64,000 bases of DNA from Hydractinia symbiolongicarpus. Taxonomy: Eukaryota; Cnidaria; Hydrozoa; Anthoathecata; Hydractiniidae. A program made the translations under genes and the position numbers. Shown here piece by piece: positions 1 to 10,600 of the stretch. The stretch is taken from positions 5,830,001-5,894,000 of the forward strand of contig NC_079880.1 of the NCBI RefSeq assembly GCF_029227915.1, written 5' to 3'. Numbering within the stretch: the stretch's first letter is position 1; every line of letters begins with the position of its first letter. The notes under the pieces are model-generated. The model ran no database searches and was not told where the DNA came from. It worked only from the letters and a program-made list of their open reading frames with translations.

Positions 1-304
1 TTAAACTTCTTTTATTCAGCGTCTCATCAAAAATGAAAATATTTTTGAAAACTACAAGTCTCATGCGTTTTAGTGGTGAAAAAATAATTTAAAACATCGT
101 TCGGGAAATGAGTTTACTCCATGGGTACTTTCTTTGTATACTTTTGACTATACGGGCTGAGTCCGGGATTTATGGGAAGTTGCGGGTTTTCGTTTGCCGG
201 CGATTAAACTTCTTTTATTCAGCGTCTCATCAAAAATGAAAATATCTTTAAATACTACAAGTCTCATGGGCTTTAGTGGTGAAATAATAATTTAAAAAAT
301 CGTT

Positions 305-389
305 CGGGAAATGAGTTTACACCCTGGGTACTTTCTTTGTACACTTTTGACTATACGGGCCAAGCCCGGGATTTACGGGAAATCTCGGG
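305..389 (+). other. Helically phased CGGG tetramers (example)
   Basis: CGGG starts at 305, 356, 367, 376 and 386. The last four are 11, 9 and 10 bp apart, and the first lies 51 bp (about five turns) upstream. A/T-rich steps (ATTTA, AAAT, TTTT) lie between the last ones. Alternating G/C and A/T at about 10 bp is the known signature of rotational nucleosome positioning. The pattern is kept in most monomers; the 67-bp deletion removes it. Confidence 0.55.
356..368 (+). other. GC hairpin CGGGC-CAA-GCCCG of type A monomers
   Basis: A perfect 5-bp inverted repeat of all G/C pairs surrounds a 3-base loop, within CCAAGCCCGGG. It is present in most type A monomers. Type B (CCGAGTCCGGG) breaks it, and the CCAACCCGGG and CCAACTGGG variants shorten it. 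Confidence 0.7.
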
Positions 390-548
390 TTTTCGTTTGC
401 CGGCGATTAAACCTCTTTCATTAAGCGTCTCATCAAAAATGAAAAGATTTTTGAAAACTACAAGTCTCATGCGTTTTAGTGTTGAAAAAATAAATTAAAA
501 AATCGTTCTGGAAATGAGTTTACTCACAGGGTACTTTCTTTGTATACA

Positions 549-562
549 TTCGACTATACGGG
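549..562 (+). other. CENP-B-box-like motif TTCG-N6-CGGG (example)
   Basis: Type A monomers carry TTCGACTATACGGG. The mammalian CENP-B box core is NTTCGNNNNANNCGGGN, with seven bases between TTCG and CGGG; here there are six. The motif is thus a near match with one base missing, and it is lost in type B (TTTGACTATACGGG) and in the ATTCAAATATACGGG variant. Binding by any CENP-B-like or pogo-derived protein is only an inference. Confidence 0.35.
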
Positions 563-1445
563 CCAAGCCCGGGATTTACGGGAAATCGCGTGTTTTCGTT
601 TGCCGGCGATTAAACAACTTTCATTAAGCGTCTCATCAAAAATGAAAACATTTCTGAAAACTACAAGTCTCAAGCGTTTTAGTGGTGAAAATTAATTTAA
701 AATATCGTTTGGGAAATGAGTTTACTCCCTGGGTACTTTCTTTGTATACTTTTGACTATACGGGCCGAGTCCGGGATTTACGGGAAGACGCGAGTTTTCG
801 TTTGCCGGCAATTAAACTTCTTTTATTCAGCGTCTCATCAAAAATGAAAACATTTTTAAAAACTACAAGTCTCATGCGTTTTAGTGGTGAAAAAAAAATT
901 AAAAAATCGTTCGGGAAATGAGTTTACTCCCTGGGTACTTTCTTTGTATACTTTTGACTATACGGGCCGAGTCCGGGATTTACGGGAAATCGCAGGTTTT
1001 CGTTTGCCGGCGATTAAACTTCTTTTATTCAGCGTCTCATCAAAAATGAAAATATTTTTAAATGCTACAAGTCTCATGGGCTTTAGTGGTGAAATAATAA
1101 TTTAAAAAATCGTTCGGGAAATGAGTTTACACCCTGGGTACTTTCTTTGTATACTTTTGACTATACGGGCCGAGTCTGGGATTTACGGGAAATCGCAGGT
1201 ATTCGTTTGCCGGCGATTAAACTTCTTTTATTCAGCGTCTCATCAAAAATGAAAACATTTTTAAAAACTACAAGTCTCATGCGTTTTAGTGGTGAAAAAA
1301 TAATTTAAAAAATCGTTCGGGAAGTGAGTTTACTCCCTGGGTACTTTCTTTGTATACTTTTGACTATGCGGGCCGAGTCCAGGGTTTACGGGAAATGGCG
1401 GTTTTTCGTTTGCCGGCGATTAAACTTCTTTTTTCAGCGTCTCAT

Positions 1446-1465
1446 CAAAAATGAAAACATTTTTG
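1446..1465 (+). other. Conserved perfect dyad, 8-bp arms, AAAA spacer
   Basis: The sequence is CAAAAATG, AAAA, CATTTTTG: the second arm is the exact reverse complement of the first. It sits at bases 141-160 of nearly every monomer; this is one clean example. Variants weaken it: CATTTCTG in the AAACCACTT and AAACAACTT monomers, ATATTTTTAAA or ATATCTTTAAA in the CATGGGC subtype, and CAAATATG in region IV. It is a short A-tract cluster that could form a hairpin or bend DNA. Function is unknown. Confidence 0.75.
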
Positions 1466-4378
1466 AAAACTACAAGTCTCAAGCGTTTTAGTGGTGAAAA
1501 GATAATTTAAAAAATCGTTTTGGAAATGAGTTTACTCACAGGGTACTCTCTCTGTATACTTTTGACTATACGGGCCAAGCCCGGGATTTACGGGAAGACG
1601 CGGGTTTTCGTTTGCCGGAAATTAAACTTCTTTTATTCAGCGTCTCATCAAAAATGAAAACATTTTTAAAAACTACAAGTCTCATGCGTTTTAGTGGTGA
1701 AAAAAAATTTAAAAAATCGTTCGGGAAATGAGTTTACTCCCTGGGTACTTTCTTTGTATACTTTTGACTATACGGGCCGAGTCCGGGATTTACGGGAAGT
1801 CGCGGGTTTTCGTTTGCCGGCGATTAAACTTCTTTTATTCAGCGTCTCATCAAAAATGAAAATATTTTTAAATACTACAAGTCTCATGGGTTTAGTTGTG
1901 AAATAATAATTTAAAAAATCGTTCGGGAAATGAGTTTACACCCTGGGTACTTTCTTTGTATACTTTTGACTATACGGACCGAGTCCGGGATTTACGGGAA
2001 ATCGCAGGTTTTCGTTTGCCGGCGATTAAACTTCTTTTATTCAGCGTCTCATCAAAAATGAAAATATTTTAAAATACTACAAATCTCATGGGCTTTAGTG
2101 GTGAAATAATAATTTAAAAAATCGTTCGGGAAATGAGTTTACACACTGGGTACTTTCTTTGTATACTTTTGACTATACGGGGCGAGTCCGGGATTTACGG
2201 GAAATCGCAGGTTTTCGTTTGCCGGCGATTAAACTTCTTTTATTCAGCGTCTCATCAAAAATGAAACATTTTTGAAAACTACAAGTCTCATGCGTTTTAG
2301 TGGTGAAAAAATAATTTAAAAAATCGTTCGGGAAGTGAGTTTACTCCCTGGGTACTTTCTTTGTATACTTTTGACTATGCGGCCCGAGTCCAGGGTTTAC
2401 GGGAAATGGCGGTTTTTCGTTTGCCGGCGATTAAACTTCTTTTATTCAGCGTCTCATCAAAAATGAAAACATTTTTGAAAACTACAAGTCTCAAGCGTTT
2501 TAGTGGTGAAAAGATAATTTAAAAAATCGTTTTGGAAATGAGTTTACTCACAGGGTACTTTCTTTGTATACATTCGACCATACGGGCCAAGCCCGGCATT
2601 TACGGGAAATCGCGGGTTTTCGCTTGCCGGCGATTAAACCACTTTTATTAGGCGTCTCATCAAAAATGAAAACATTTCTGAAAACTACAAGTCTCATGCG
2701 TTTTAGTGGTGAAAAAATAATTTAAAAATTCGTTCGGGAAATGAGTTTACCCACAGGGTACTTTCTTTGTATACATTCGACTATACGGGCCGACTCGGGA
2801 TTTACGGGAAATCGCAGGTTTTCGTTTGCCGGCGATTAAACTTCTTTTATTCAGCGTCTCATCAAAAATGAAAATATTTTTAAATACTACAAGTCTCATA
2901 GGCTTTAGTGGTGAAATAATAATTTAAAAAATCGTTCGGGAAATGAGTTTACACCCTGGGTACTTTCTTTGTATACTTTTGACTATACGGGCCGAGTCCG
3001 GGATTTACGGGAAATCACAGGTTTTCGTTTGCCGGCGATTAAACTTCTTTTATTCAGCGTCTCATCAAAAATGAAAACATTTTTGAAAACTACAAGTCTC
3101 ATGGGCTTTAGTGGTGAAATAATAATTTAAAAAATCGTTTTGGAAATGAGTTTACACCCTGGGTACTTTCTTTGTATACTTTTGACTATACGGGCCGAGT
3201 CCGGGATTTACGGGAAATCACAGGTTTTCGTTTGGCGGCAATTAAACTTCTTTTATTCAGCGTCTCATCAAAAATGAAAACATTTTTGAAAACTACAAGT
3301 CTCAAGCGTTTTAGTGGTGAAAAGACAATTTAAAAAATCGTTTTGGAAATGAGTTTACTCACAGGGTACTTTCTTTGTATACATTCGACTATACGGGCCA
3401 AGCCCGGGATTTACGGGAAATCGCGGGTTTTCGTTTGCCGGCGATTAAACCACTTTTATCAGGCGTCTCATCAAAAATGAAAACATTTCTGAAAACTACA
3501 AGTCTCATGCGTTTTAGTGGTGAAAAAATAATTTAAAAATTCGTTCGGGAAATGAGTTTACTCACAGGGTACTTTCTTTGTATACATTCGACTATACGGG
3601 CCAAGCCCGGGATTTACGGGAAATCGCGGTTTTCTTTTGCCGGCGATTAAACTTCTTTTATTCAGCGTCTCATCAAAAATGAAAACATTTTTGAAAACTA
3701 CAAGTCTCATGCGTTTTAGTGGTGAAAAAATAATTTAAAAAATCGTTCGGGAAATGAGTTTACACCCCGGGTACTTTCTTTGTATACTTTTGACTATACG
3801 GGCCGAGTCCGGGATTTACGGGAAATCGCAGGTTTTCGTTTGCCGGCGATTAAACTTCTTTTATTCAGCGTCTCATCAAAAATGAAAACATTTTTGAAAA
3901 CTACAAGTCTCATGCATTTTAGTGGTGAAAAAATGATTTAAAAAATCGTTCGGGAAATGAGTTTACTCCCTGGGTACTTTCTTTGTATACTTTTGACTAT
4001 ACGGGCCGAGTCCGGGATTTACGGGAAGTCGCGGGTTTTCGTTTGCCGGCGATTAAACTTCTTTTATTCAGCGTCTCATCAAAAATGAAAATATCTTCAA
4101 ATACTACAAGTCTCATGGGCTTTAGTGGTGAAATAATAATTTAAAAAATCGTTAGGGAAATGAGTTTACTCACAGGGTACTTTCTTTGTATACATTCAAA
4201 TATACGGGCCAAGCCCGGGATTTACGGGAAAGCGCGGGTTTTCGTTTGCCGGCGATTAAACCTCTTTCATTAAGCGTCTCATCAAAAATGAAAACATTTT
4301 TGAAAACTACAAGTCTCATGCGTTTTAGTGGTGAAAAAAAAAATTAAAAAATCGTTCGGGAAATGAGTTTACTCCCTG

Positions 4379-4384
4379 GGTACC
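4379..4384 (+). other. GGTACC subtype marker (example)
   Basis: A T-to-C change turns GGTACTTTC into GGTACCTTC, creating a GGTACC (KpnI) site. It occurs in monomers that join a type B start (CTCCCTGGG) to a type A middle (ATTCGAC), so it marks a recombinant subtype. It is frequent from about 4.3 to 36.8 kb and I did not see it in region IV. Confidence 0.65.
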
Positions 4385-5360
4385 TTCTTTGTATACATTC
4401 GACTATACGGGCCAAGCCCGGGATTTACGGGAAATCGCGGGATTTCGTTTGCTGGCGATTAAACCTCTTTTATTAAGCGTCTCATCAAAAATGAAAACAT
4501 TTTTAAAAACCACAAGTCTCATGCGTTTTAGTGGTGAAAAAATAATTTAAAAAATCGTTCGGGAAATGAGTTTACTCCCTGGGTACTTTCTTTGTATACT
4601 TTTGACTATACAGGCCGAGTACGGGATTTACGGGAAGTCGCGGGTTTTCGTTTGCCGGCGATTAAACTTCTTTTATTCAGCGTCTCATCAAAAATGAAAA
4701 TATTTTTAAATACTACAAGTCTCATGGGCTTTAGTGGTGAAATAATAATTTAAAAAATCGTTTTGGAAATGAGTTTACTCACAGGGTACTTTCTTTGTAT
4801 ACATTCGACTATACGGGCCAAGCCTGGGATTTATGGGAAATCGCGGGTTTTCGTTTGCCGGCGATTAAACCACTTTTATTAAGCGTCTCATCAAAAATGA
4901 AAACATTTCTGAAAACTACAAGTCTCATGCGTTTTAGTGGTGAAATAATAATTTAAAAAATCGTTCGGGAAATGAGTTTACGCACAGGGTACTTTCTTTG
5001 TATACATTCAAATATACGGGCCAAGCCCGGGATTTACGGGAAATCGCGGGTTTTCGTTTGCCGGCGATTAAACCTCTTTCATTAAGCGTCTCATCAAAAA
5101 TGAAAACATTTTTAAAAACCACAAGTCTCATGCGTTTTAGTGGTGAAAAAAAAAATTAAAAAATCGTTCGGGAAATGAGTTTACTCCCTGGGTACCTTCT
5201 TTGTATACATTCGACTATACGGGCCAAGCCCGGGATTTACGGGAAACCGCGGGATTTCGTTTGCCGGCGATTAAACCTCTTTTATTAAGCGTCTCATCAA
5301 AAATGAAAACATTTTTAAAAACCACAAGTCTCATGCGTTTTAGTGGTGAAAAAATAATTT

Positions 5361-5563
5361 AAAAAATCGTTCGGGAAATGAGTTTACTCCCTGGGTACTT
5401 TCTTTGTATACTTTTGACTATACGGGCCGAGTCCGGGATTTACGGGAAATCGCAGGTTTTCGTTTGCCGGCGATTAAACTTCTTTTATTCAGCGTCTCAT
5501 CAAAAATGAAAACATTTTTGAAAACTACAAGTCTCATCCGTTTTAGTGGTGAAAAAATAATTT
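5361..5563 (+). repeat. Example type B monomer (203 bp)
   Basis: This is a representative full-length type B unit, phased to start at the A-run before TCGTTCGGG. Type B is recognised by CTCCCTGGG (29-37), TTTTGAC after GTATAC, CCGAGTCCGGG (67-77), AAACTTC and ATTCAGCG (about 127-134). It carries GTATAC at 46-51, GCCGGC at 106-111 and the CAAAAATG/CATTTTTG dyad at 141-160 of the monomer. Type B lacks the TTCG-N6-CGGG motif found in type A because TTCG is replaced by TTTG. A type B subgroup reads CACCCTGGG or CACCCCGGG, CATGGGCTTTAG and GAAATAATAATTT. Another reads GAAGACGCGGG and GAAAATTAATTT and is 202 bp long. Confidence 0.93.
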
Positions 5564-5766
5564 AAAAAATCGTTCGGGAAATGAGTTTACTCCCCGGGTA
5601 CTTTCTTTGTATACTTTTGACTATACGGGCCGAGTCCGGGATTTACGGGAAATCGCAGGTTTTCGTTTGCCGGCGATTAAACTTCTTTTATTCAGCGTCT
5701 CATCAAAAATGAAAACATTTTTGAAAACTACAAGTCTCATGCGTTTTAGTGTTGAAAAAATAAATT

Positions 5767-5968
5767 AAAAAATCGTTCTGGAAATGAGTTTACTCACAGG
5801 GTACTTTCTTTGTATACATTCGACTATACGGGCCAAGCCCGGGATTTACGGGAAATCGCGGGTTTTCGTTTGCCGGAGATTAAACCTCTTTCATTAAGCG
5901 GCTCATCAAAAATGAAAACATTTTTGAAAACTACAAGTCTGATGCGTTTTAGTGGTGAAAAAAAATTT
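5767..5968 (+). repeat. Example type A monomer (202 bp)
   Basis: This is a representative type A unit. It reads CTCACAGGG, ATTCGACTATACGGG, CCAAGCCCGGG and ATTAAGCG where type B reads CTCCCTGGG, TTTTGAC, CCGAGTCCGGG and ATTCAGCG. These differences travel together, so A and B are true subfamilies and not random scatter. Type A holds the perfect CGGGC-CAA-GCCCG hairpin and the TTCG-N6-CGGG motif. Subvariants include ATTCAAATATACGGG with CCAACCCGGG or CCAACTGGG, mostly in 16-36 kb. Confidence 0.92.
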
Positions 5969-6056
5969 AAAAAATCGTTCGGGAAATGAGTTTACTCCCT
6001 GGGTACCTTCTTTGTATACATTCGACTATACGGGCCAAGCCCGGGATTTACGGGAA

Positions 6057-6462
6057 ATCGCGGGATTTTGTTTGCCGGCGATTAAACCTCTTTTATTAAG
6101 CGTCTCATCAAAAATGAAAACATTTTTGAAAACTGCAAGTCTCATGCGTTTTATTGGTGAAAAGATAATTGAAAAAATCGTTTCGGAAATGAGTTTACTC
6201 ACAGGGTACTTTCTTTGTATACATTCGACTATACGGGCCAAGCCTGGGATTTATGGGAAATCGCGGGATTTTGTTTGCCGGCGATTAAACCTCTTTTATT
6301 AAGCGTCTCATCAAAAATGAAAACATTTTTGAAAACTGCAAGTCTCATGCGTTTTATTGGTGAAAAGATAATTGAAAAAATCGTTTCGGAAATGAGTTTA
6401 CTCACAGGGTACTTTCTTTGTATACATTCGACTATACGGGCCAAGCCTGGGATTTATGGGAA
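6057..6462 (+). repeat. One-monomer tandem duplication (2 x 203 bp)
   Basis: Two adjacent 203-bp monomers are the same over their shared length. Both carry the private change TTTTATTGGTG (the array norm is TTTTAGTGGTG), together with AACTGCAAG and GATAATTGAAAAAATCG. A private change present in two neighbouring monomers and absent from others nearby marks a recent slip of one repeat unit, as expected from unequal exchange or replication slippage. Confidence 0.85.
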
Positions 6463-7620
6463 ATCGCGGGTTTTCGTTTGCCGGCGATTAAACCACTTTT
6501 ATTAAGCGTCTCATCAAAAATGAAAACATTTCTGAAAACTACAAGTCTCATGCGTTTTAGTGGTGAAATAATAATTTAAAAAATCGTTCGGGAAATGAGT
6601 TTACTCACAGGGTACTTTCTTTGTATACATTCAAATATACGGGCCAAGGCCGGGATTTACGGGAAATCGCGGGTTTTCGTTTGCCGGCGATTAAACCTCT
6701 TTCATTAAGCGTCTCATCAAAAATGAAAACATTTTTAAAAACTACAAGTCTCATGCGTTTTAGTGGTGAAAAAAAAATTTAAAAAATCGTTCGGGAAATG
6801 AGTTTACTCCCTGGGTACCTTCTTTGTATACATTCGACTATACGGGCCAAGCCCGGGATTTACGGGAAATGGCGGGATTTCGTTTGCCGGCGATTAAACC
6901 TCTTTTATTAAGCGTCTCATCAAGAATGAAAACATTTTTAAAAACCACAAGTCTCATGCGTTTTAGTGGTGAAAAAATAATTTAAAAAATCGTTCGGGAA
7001 ATGAGTTTACTCCCTGGGTACTTTCTTTGTATACTTTTGACTATACGGGCCGAGTACGGGATTTACGGGAAGTCGCGGGTTTTCGTTTGCCGACGATTAA
7101 ACTTCTTTTATTCACCGTCTCATCAAAAATGAAAATATTTTTAAAAACTACAAGTCTCATGGGCTTTAGTGGTGAAAAAATAATTTAAAAAATCTTTTGG
7201 AAATGAGTTTACTCAAAGGGTACTTTCTTTGTATACATTCGACTATACGGGCCAAGCCTGGGATTTATGGGAAATCGCGGGCTTTCGTTTGCCGCCGATT
7301 AAACCACTTTTATTAAGCGTCTCATCAAAAATGAAAACATTTCTGAAAACTACAAGTCTCATGCGTTTTAGTGGTGAAAAAATAATTTAAAAATTCGTTC
7401 AGGAAATGAGTTTACTCACAGGGTACTTTCTTTGTATACATTCGACTATACGGGCCAAGCCCGGGATTTACGGGAAATCGCGGGTTTTCGTTTGCCGGCG
7501 ATTAAACAACTTTCATTAAGCGTCTCATCAAAAATGAAAACATTTCTGAAAACTACAAGTCTCATGCCTTTTAGTGGTGAAAATTAATTTAAAAAATCGT
7601 TCGGGAAATGAGTTTACTCC

Positions 7621-10600
7621 CTGGGTACTTTCTTTGTATACTTTTGACTATGCGGCCCGAGTCCAGGGTTTACGGGAAATGGCGGTTTTTCGTTTGCCGG
7701 CGATTAAACTTCTTTTATTCAGCGTCTCATCAAAAATGAAAACATTTTTGAAAACTACAAGTCTCAAGCGTTTTAGTGGTGAAAAGATAATTTAAAAAAT
7801 CGTTTTGGAAATGAGTTTACTCACAGGGTACTTTCTTTGTATACATTCGACTATACGGGCCAAGCCCGGCATTTACGGGAAATCGCGGGTTTTCGCTTGC
7901 CGGCGATTAAACCACTTTTATTAGGCGTCTCATCAAAAATGAAAACATTTCTGAAAACTACAAGTCTCATGCGTTTTAGTGGTGAAAAAATAATTTAAAA
8001 ATTCGTTCGGGAAATGAGTTTACCCACAGGGTACTCTCTTTGTATACATTCGACTATACGGGCCGACTCGGGATTTACGGGAAATCGCAGGTTTTCGTTT
8101 GCCGGCGATTAAACTTCTTTTATTCAGCGTCTCATCAAAAATGAAAATATTTTTAAATACTACAAGTCTCATAGGCTTTAGTGGTGAAATAATAATTTAA
8201 AAAATCGTTCGGGAAATGAGTTTACACCCTGGGTACTTTCTTTGTATACTTTTGACTATACGGGCCGAGTCCGGGATTTACGGGAAATCACAGGTTTTCG
8301 TTTGCCGGCGATTAAACTTCTTTTATTCAGCGTCTCATCAAAAATGAAAACATTTTTGAAAACTACAAGTCTCATGGGCTTTAGTGGTGAAATAATAATT
8401 TAAAAAATCGTTTTGGAAATGAGTTTACACCCTGGGTACTTTCTTTGTATACTTTTGACTATACGGGCCGAGTCCGGGATTTACGGGAAATCACAGGTTT
8501 TCGTTTGGCGGCAATTAAACTTCTTTTATTCAGCGTCTCATCAAAAATGAAAACATTTTTGAAAACTACAAGTCTCAAGCGTTTTAGTGGTGAAAAGACA
8601 ATTTAAAAAATCGTTTTGGAAATGAGTTTACTCACAGGGTACTTTCTTTATATACATTCGACTATACGGGCCAAGCCCGGGATTTACGGGAAATCGCGGG
8701 TTTTCGTTTGCCGGCGATTAAACCACTTTTATCAGGCGTCTCATCAAAAATGAAAACATTTCTGAAAACTACAAGTCTCATGCGTTTTAGTGGTGAAAAA
8801 ATAATTTAAAAATTCGTTCGGGAAATGAGTTTACTCACAGGGTACTTTCTTTGTATACATTCGACTATACGGGCCAAGCCCGGGATTTACGGGAAATCGC
8901 GGTTTTCTTTTGCCGGCGATTAAACTTCTTTTATTCAGCGTCTCATCAAAAATGAAAACATTTTTGAAAACTACAAGTCTCATGCGTTTTAGTGGTGAAA
9001 AAATAATTTAAAAAATCGTTCGGGAAATGAGTTTACACCCCGGGTACTTTCTTTGTATACTTTTGACTATACGGGCCGAGTCCGGGATTTACGGGAAATC
9101 GCAGGTTTTCGTTTGCCGGCGATTAAACTTCTTTTATTCAGCGTCTCATCAAAAATGAAAACATTTTTGAAAACTACAAGTCTCATGCGTTTTAGTGGTG
9201 AAAAAATGATTTAAAAAATCGTTCGGGAAATGAGTTTACTCCCTGGGTACTTTCTTTGTATACTTTTGACTATACGGGCCGAGTCCGGGATTTACGGGAA
9301 GTCGCGGGTTTTCGTTTGCCGGCGATTAAACTTCTTTTATTCAGCGTCTCATCAAAAATGAAAATATCTTCAAATACTACAAGTCTCATGGGCTTTAGTG
9401 GTGAAATAATAATTTAAAAAATCGTTAGGGAAATGAGTTTACTCACAGGGTACTTTCTTTGTATACATTCAAATATACGGGCCAAGCCCGGGATTTACGG
9501 GAAAGCGCGGGTTTTCGTTTGCCGGCGATTAAACCTCTTTCATTAAGCGTCTCATCAAAAATGAAAACATTTTTGAAAACTACAAGTCTCATGCGTTTTA
9601 GTGGTGAAAAAAAAAATTAAAAAATCGTTCGGGAAATGAGTTTACTCCCTGGGTACCTTCTTTGTATACATTCGACTATACGGGCCAAGCCCGGGATTTA
9701 CGGGAAATCGCGGGATTTCGTTTGCTGGCGATTAAACCTCTTTTATTAAGCGTCTCATCAAAAATGAAAACATTTTTAAAAACCACAAGTCTCATGCGTT
9801 TTAGTGGTGAAAAAATAATTTAAAAAATCGTTCGGGAAATGAGTTTACTCCCTGGGTACTTTCTTTGTATACTTTTGACTATACGGGCCGAGTACGGGAT
9901 TTACGGGAAGTCGCGGGTTTTCGTTTGCCGGCGATTAAACTTCTTTTATTCAGCGTCTCATCAAAAATGAAAATATTTTTAAATACTACAAGTCTCATGG
10001 GCTTTAGTGGTGAAATAATAATTTAAAAAATCGTTTTGGAAATGAGTTTACTCACAGGGTACTTTCTTTGTATACATTCGACTATACGGGCCAAGCCTGG
10101 GATTTATGGGAAATCGCGGGTTTTCGTTTGCCGGCGATTAAACCACTTTTATTAAGCGTCTCATCAAAAATGAAAACATTTCTGAAAACTACAAGTCTCA
10201 TGCGTTTTAGTGGTGAAATAATAATTTAAAAAATCGTTCGGGAAATGAGTTTACGCACAGGGTACTTTCTTTGTATACATTCAAATATACGGGCCAAGCC
10301 CGGGATTTACGGGAAATCGCGGGTTTTCGTTTGCCGGCGATTAAACCTCTTTCATTAAGCGTCTCATCAAAAATGAAAACATTTTTGAAAACTACAAGTC
10401 TCATGCGTTTTAGTGGTGAAAAAAAAAATTAAAAAATCGTTCGGGAAATGAGTTTACTCCCTGGGTACCTTCTTTGTATACATTCGACTATACGGGCCAA
10501 GCCCGGGATTTACGGGAAACCGCGGGATTCCGTTTGCCGGCGATTAAACCTCTTTTATTAAGCGTCTCATCAAAAATGAAAACATTTTTAAAAACCACAA

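Larger units (their letters stand above)
2350..7620 (+). repeat. 26-monomer HOR of region I, copy 1 (period 5,273 bp)
   Basis: Private markers recur exactly 5,273 bp downstream: CTGGGTAC followed by TATGCGGCCCGAG at 2,348 and 7,621, and the CCCACAGGG/CCGACTCGGG monomer near 2,750 and 8,025. Collinearity is near perfect from about 2.35 to 5.42 kb. From about 5.43 to 6.25 kb the best match is instead about 5,676 bp away, so copy 2 has two extra monomers at that point. Near 7.2-7.57 kb the shift returns to about 5,272 bp, as shown by CTTTTGGAAATG with CTCAAAGGG. Copy 1 also holds a local one-monomer duplication at about 6.06-6.46 kb. Confidence 0.85.

Noticed and set aside
46-51. TATA-box or promoter elements in the A/T-rich and GTATAC parts of the monomer
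   Set aside because: TATA-like strings are expected in sequence of this base composition. No start site, gene or RNA can be tied to them from sequence alone.
41-111. Palindromes GTATAC and GCCGGC as regulatory operators
   Set aside because: They are six-base palindromes repeated because the monomer is repeated. They are useful as landmarks, but nothing shows a regulatory role.
95-115. Pol III B-box-like GTTCGGGAA in each monomer, suggesting a tRNA-derived repeat
   Set aside because: It misses key bases of the GWTCRANNC consensus and there is no convincing A box at the right distance upstream.
486-500. AATAAA polyadenylation-like signals in GAAAAAATAAATT and AAAAATAAAAAC variants
   Set aside because: They arise by single changes in A-rich parts of a few monomers and have no transcript or gene context.
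682-921. Recurrent open frames of about 60-122 codons on both strands, such as the one here and its many copies
   Set aside because: They are translations of the satellite. Most begin at GTG or TTG, not ATG; the monomer is 202-203 bp, so the frame changes every unit and stops follow within one or two monomers. Both strands give similar-length frames, changes are not biased to third positions, and one-base indels are tolerated everywhere.
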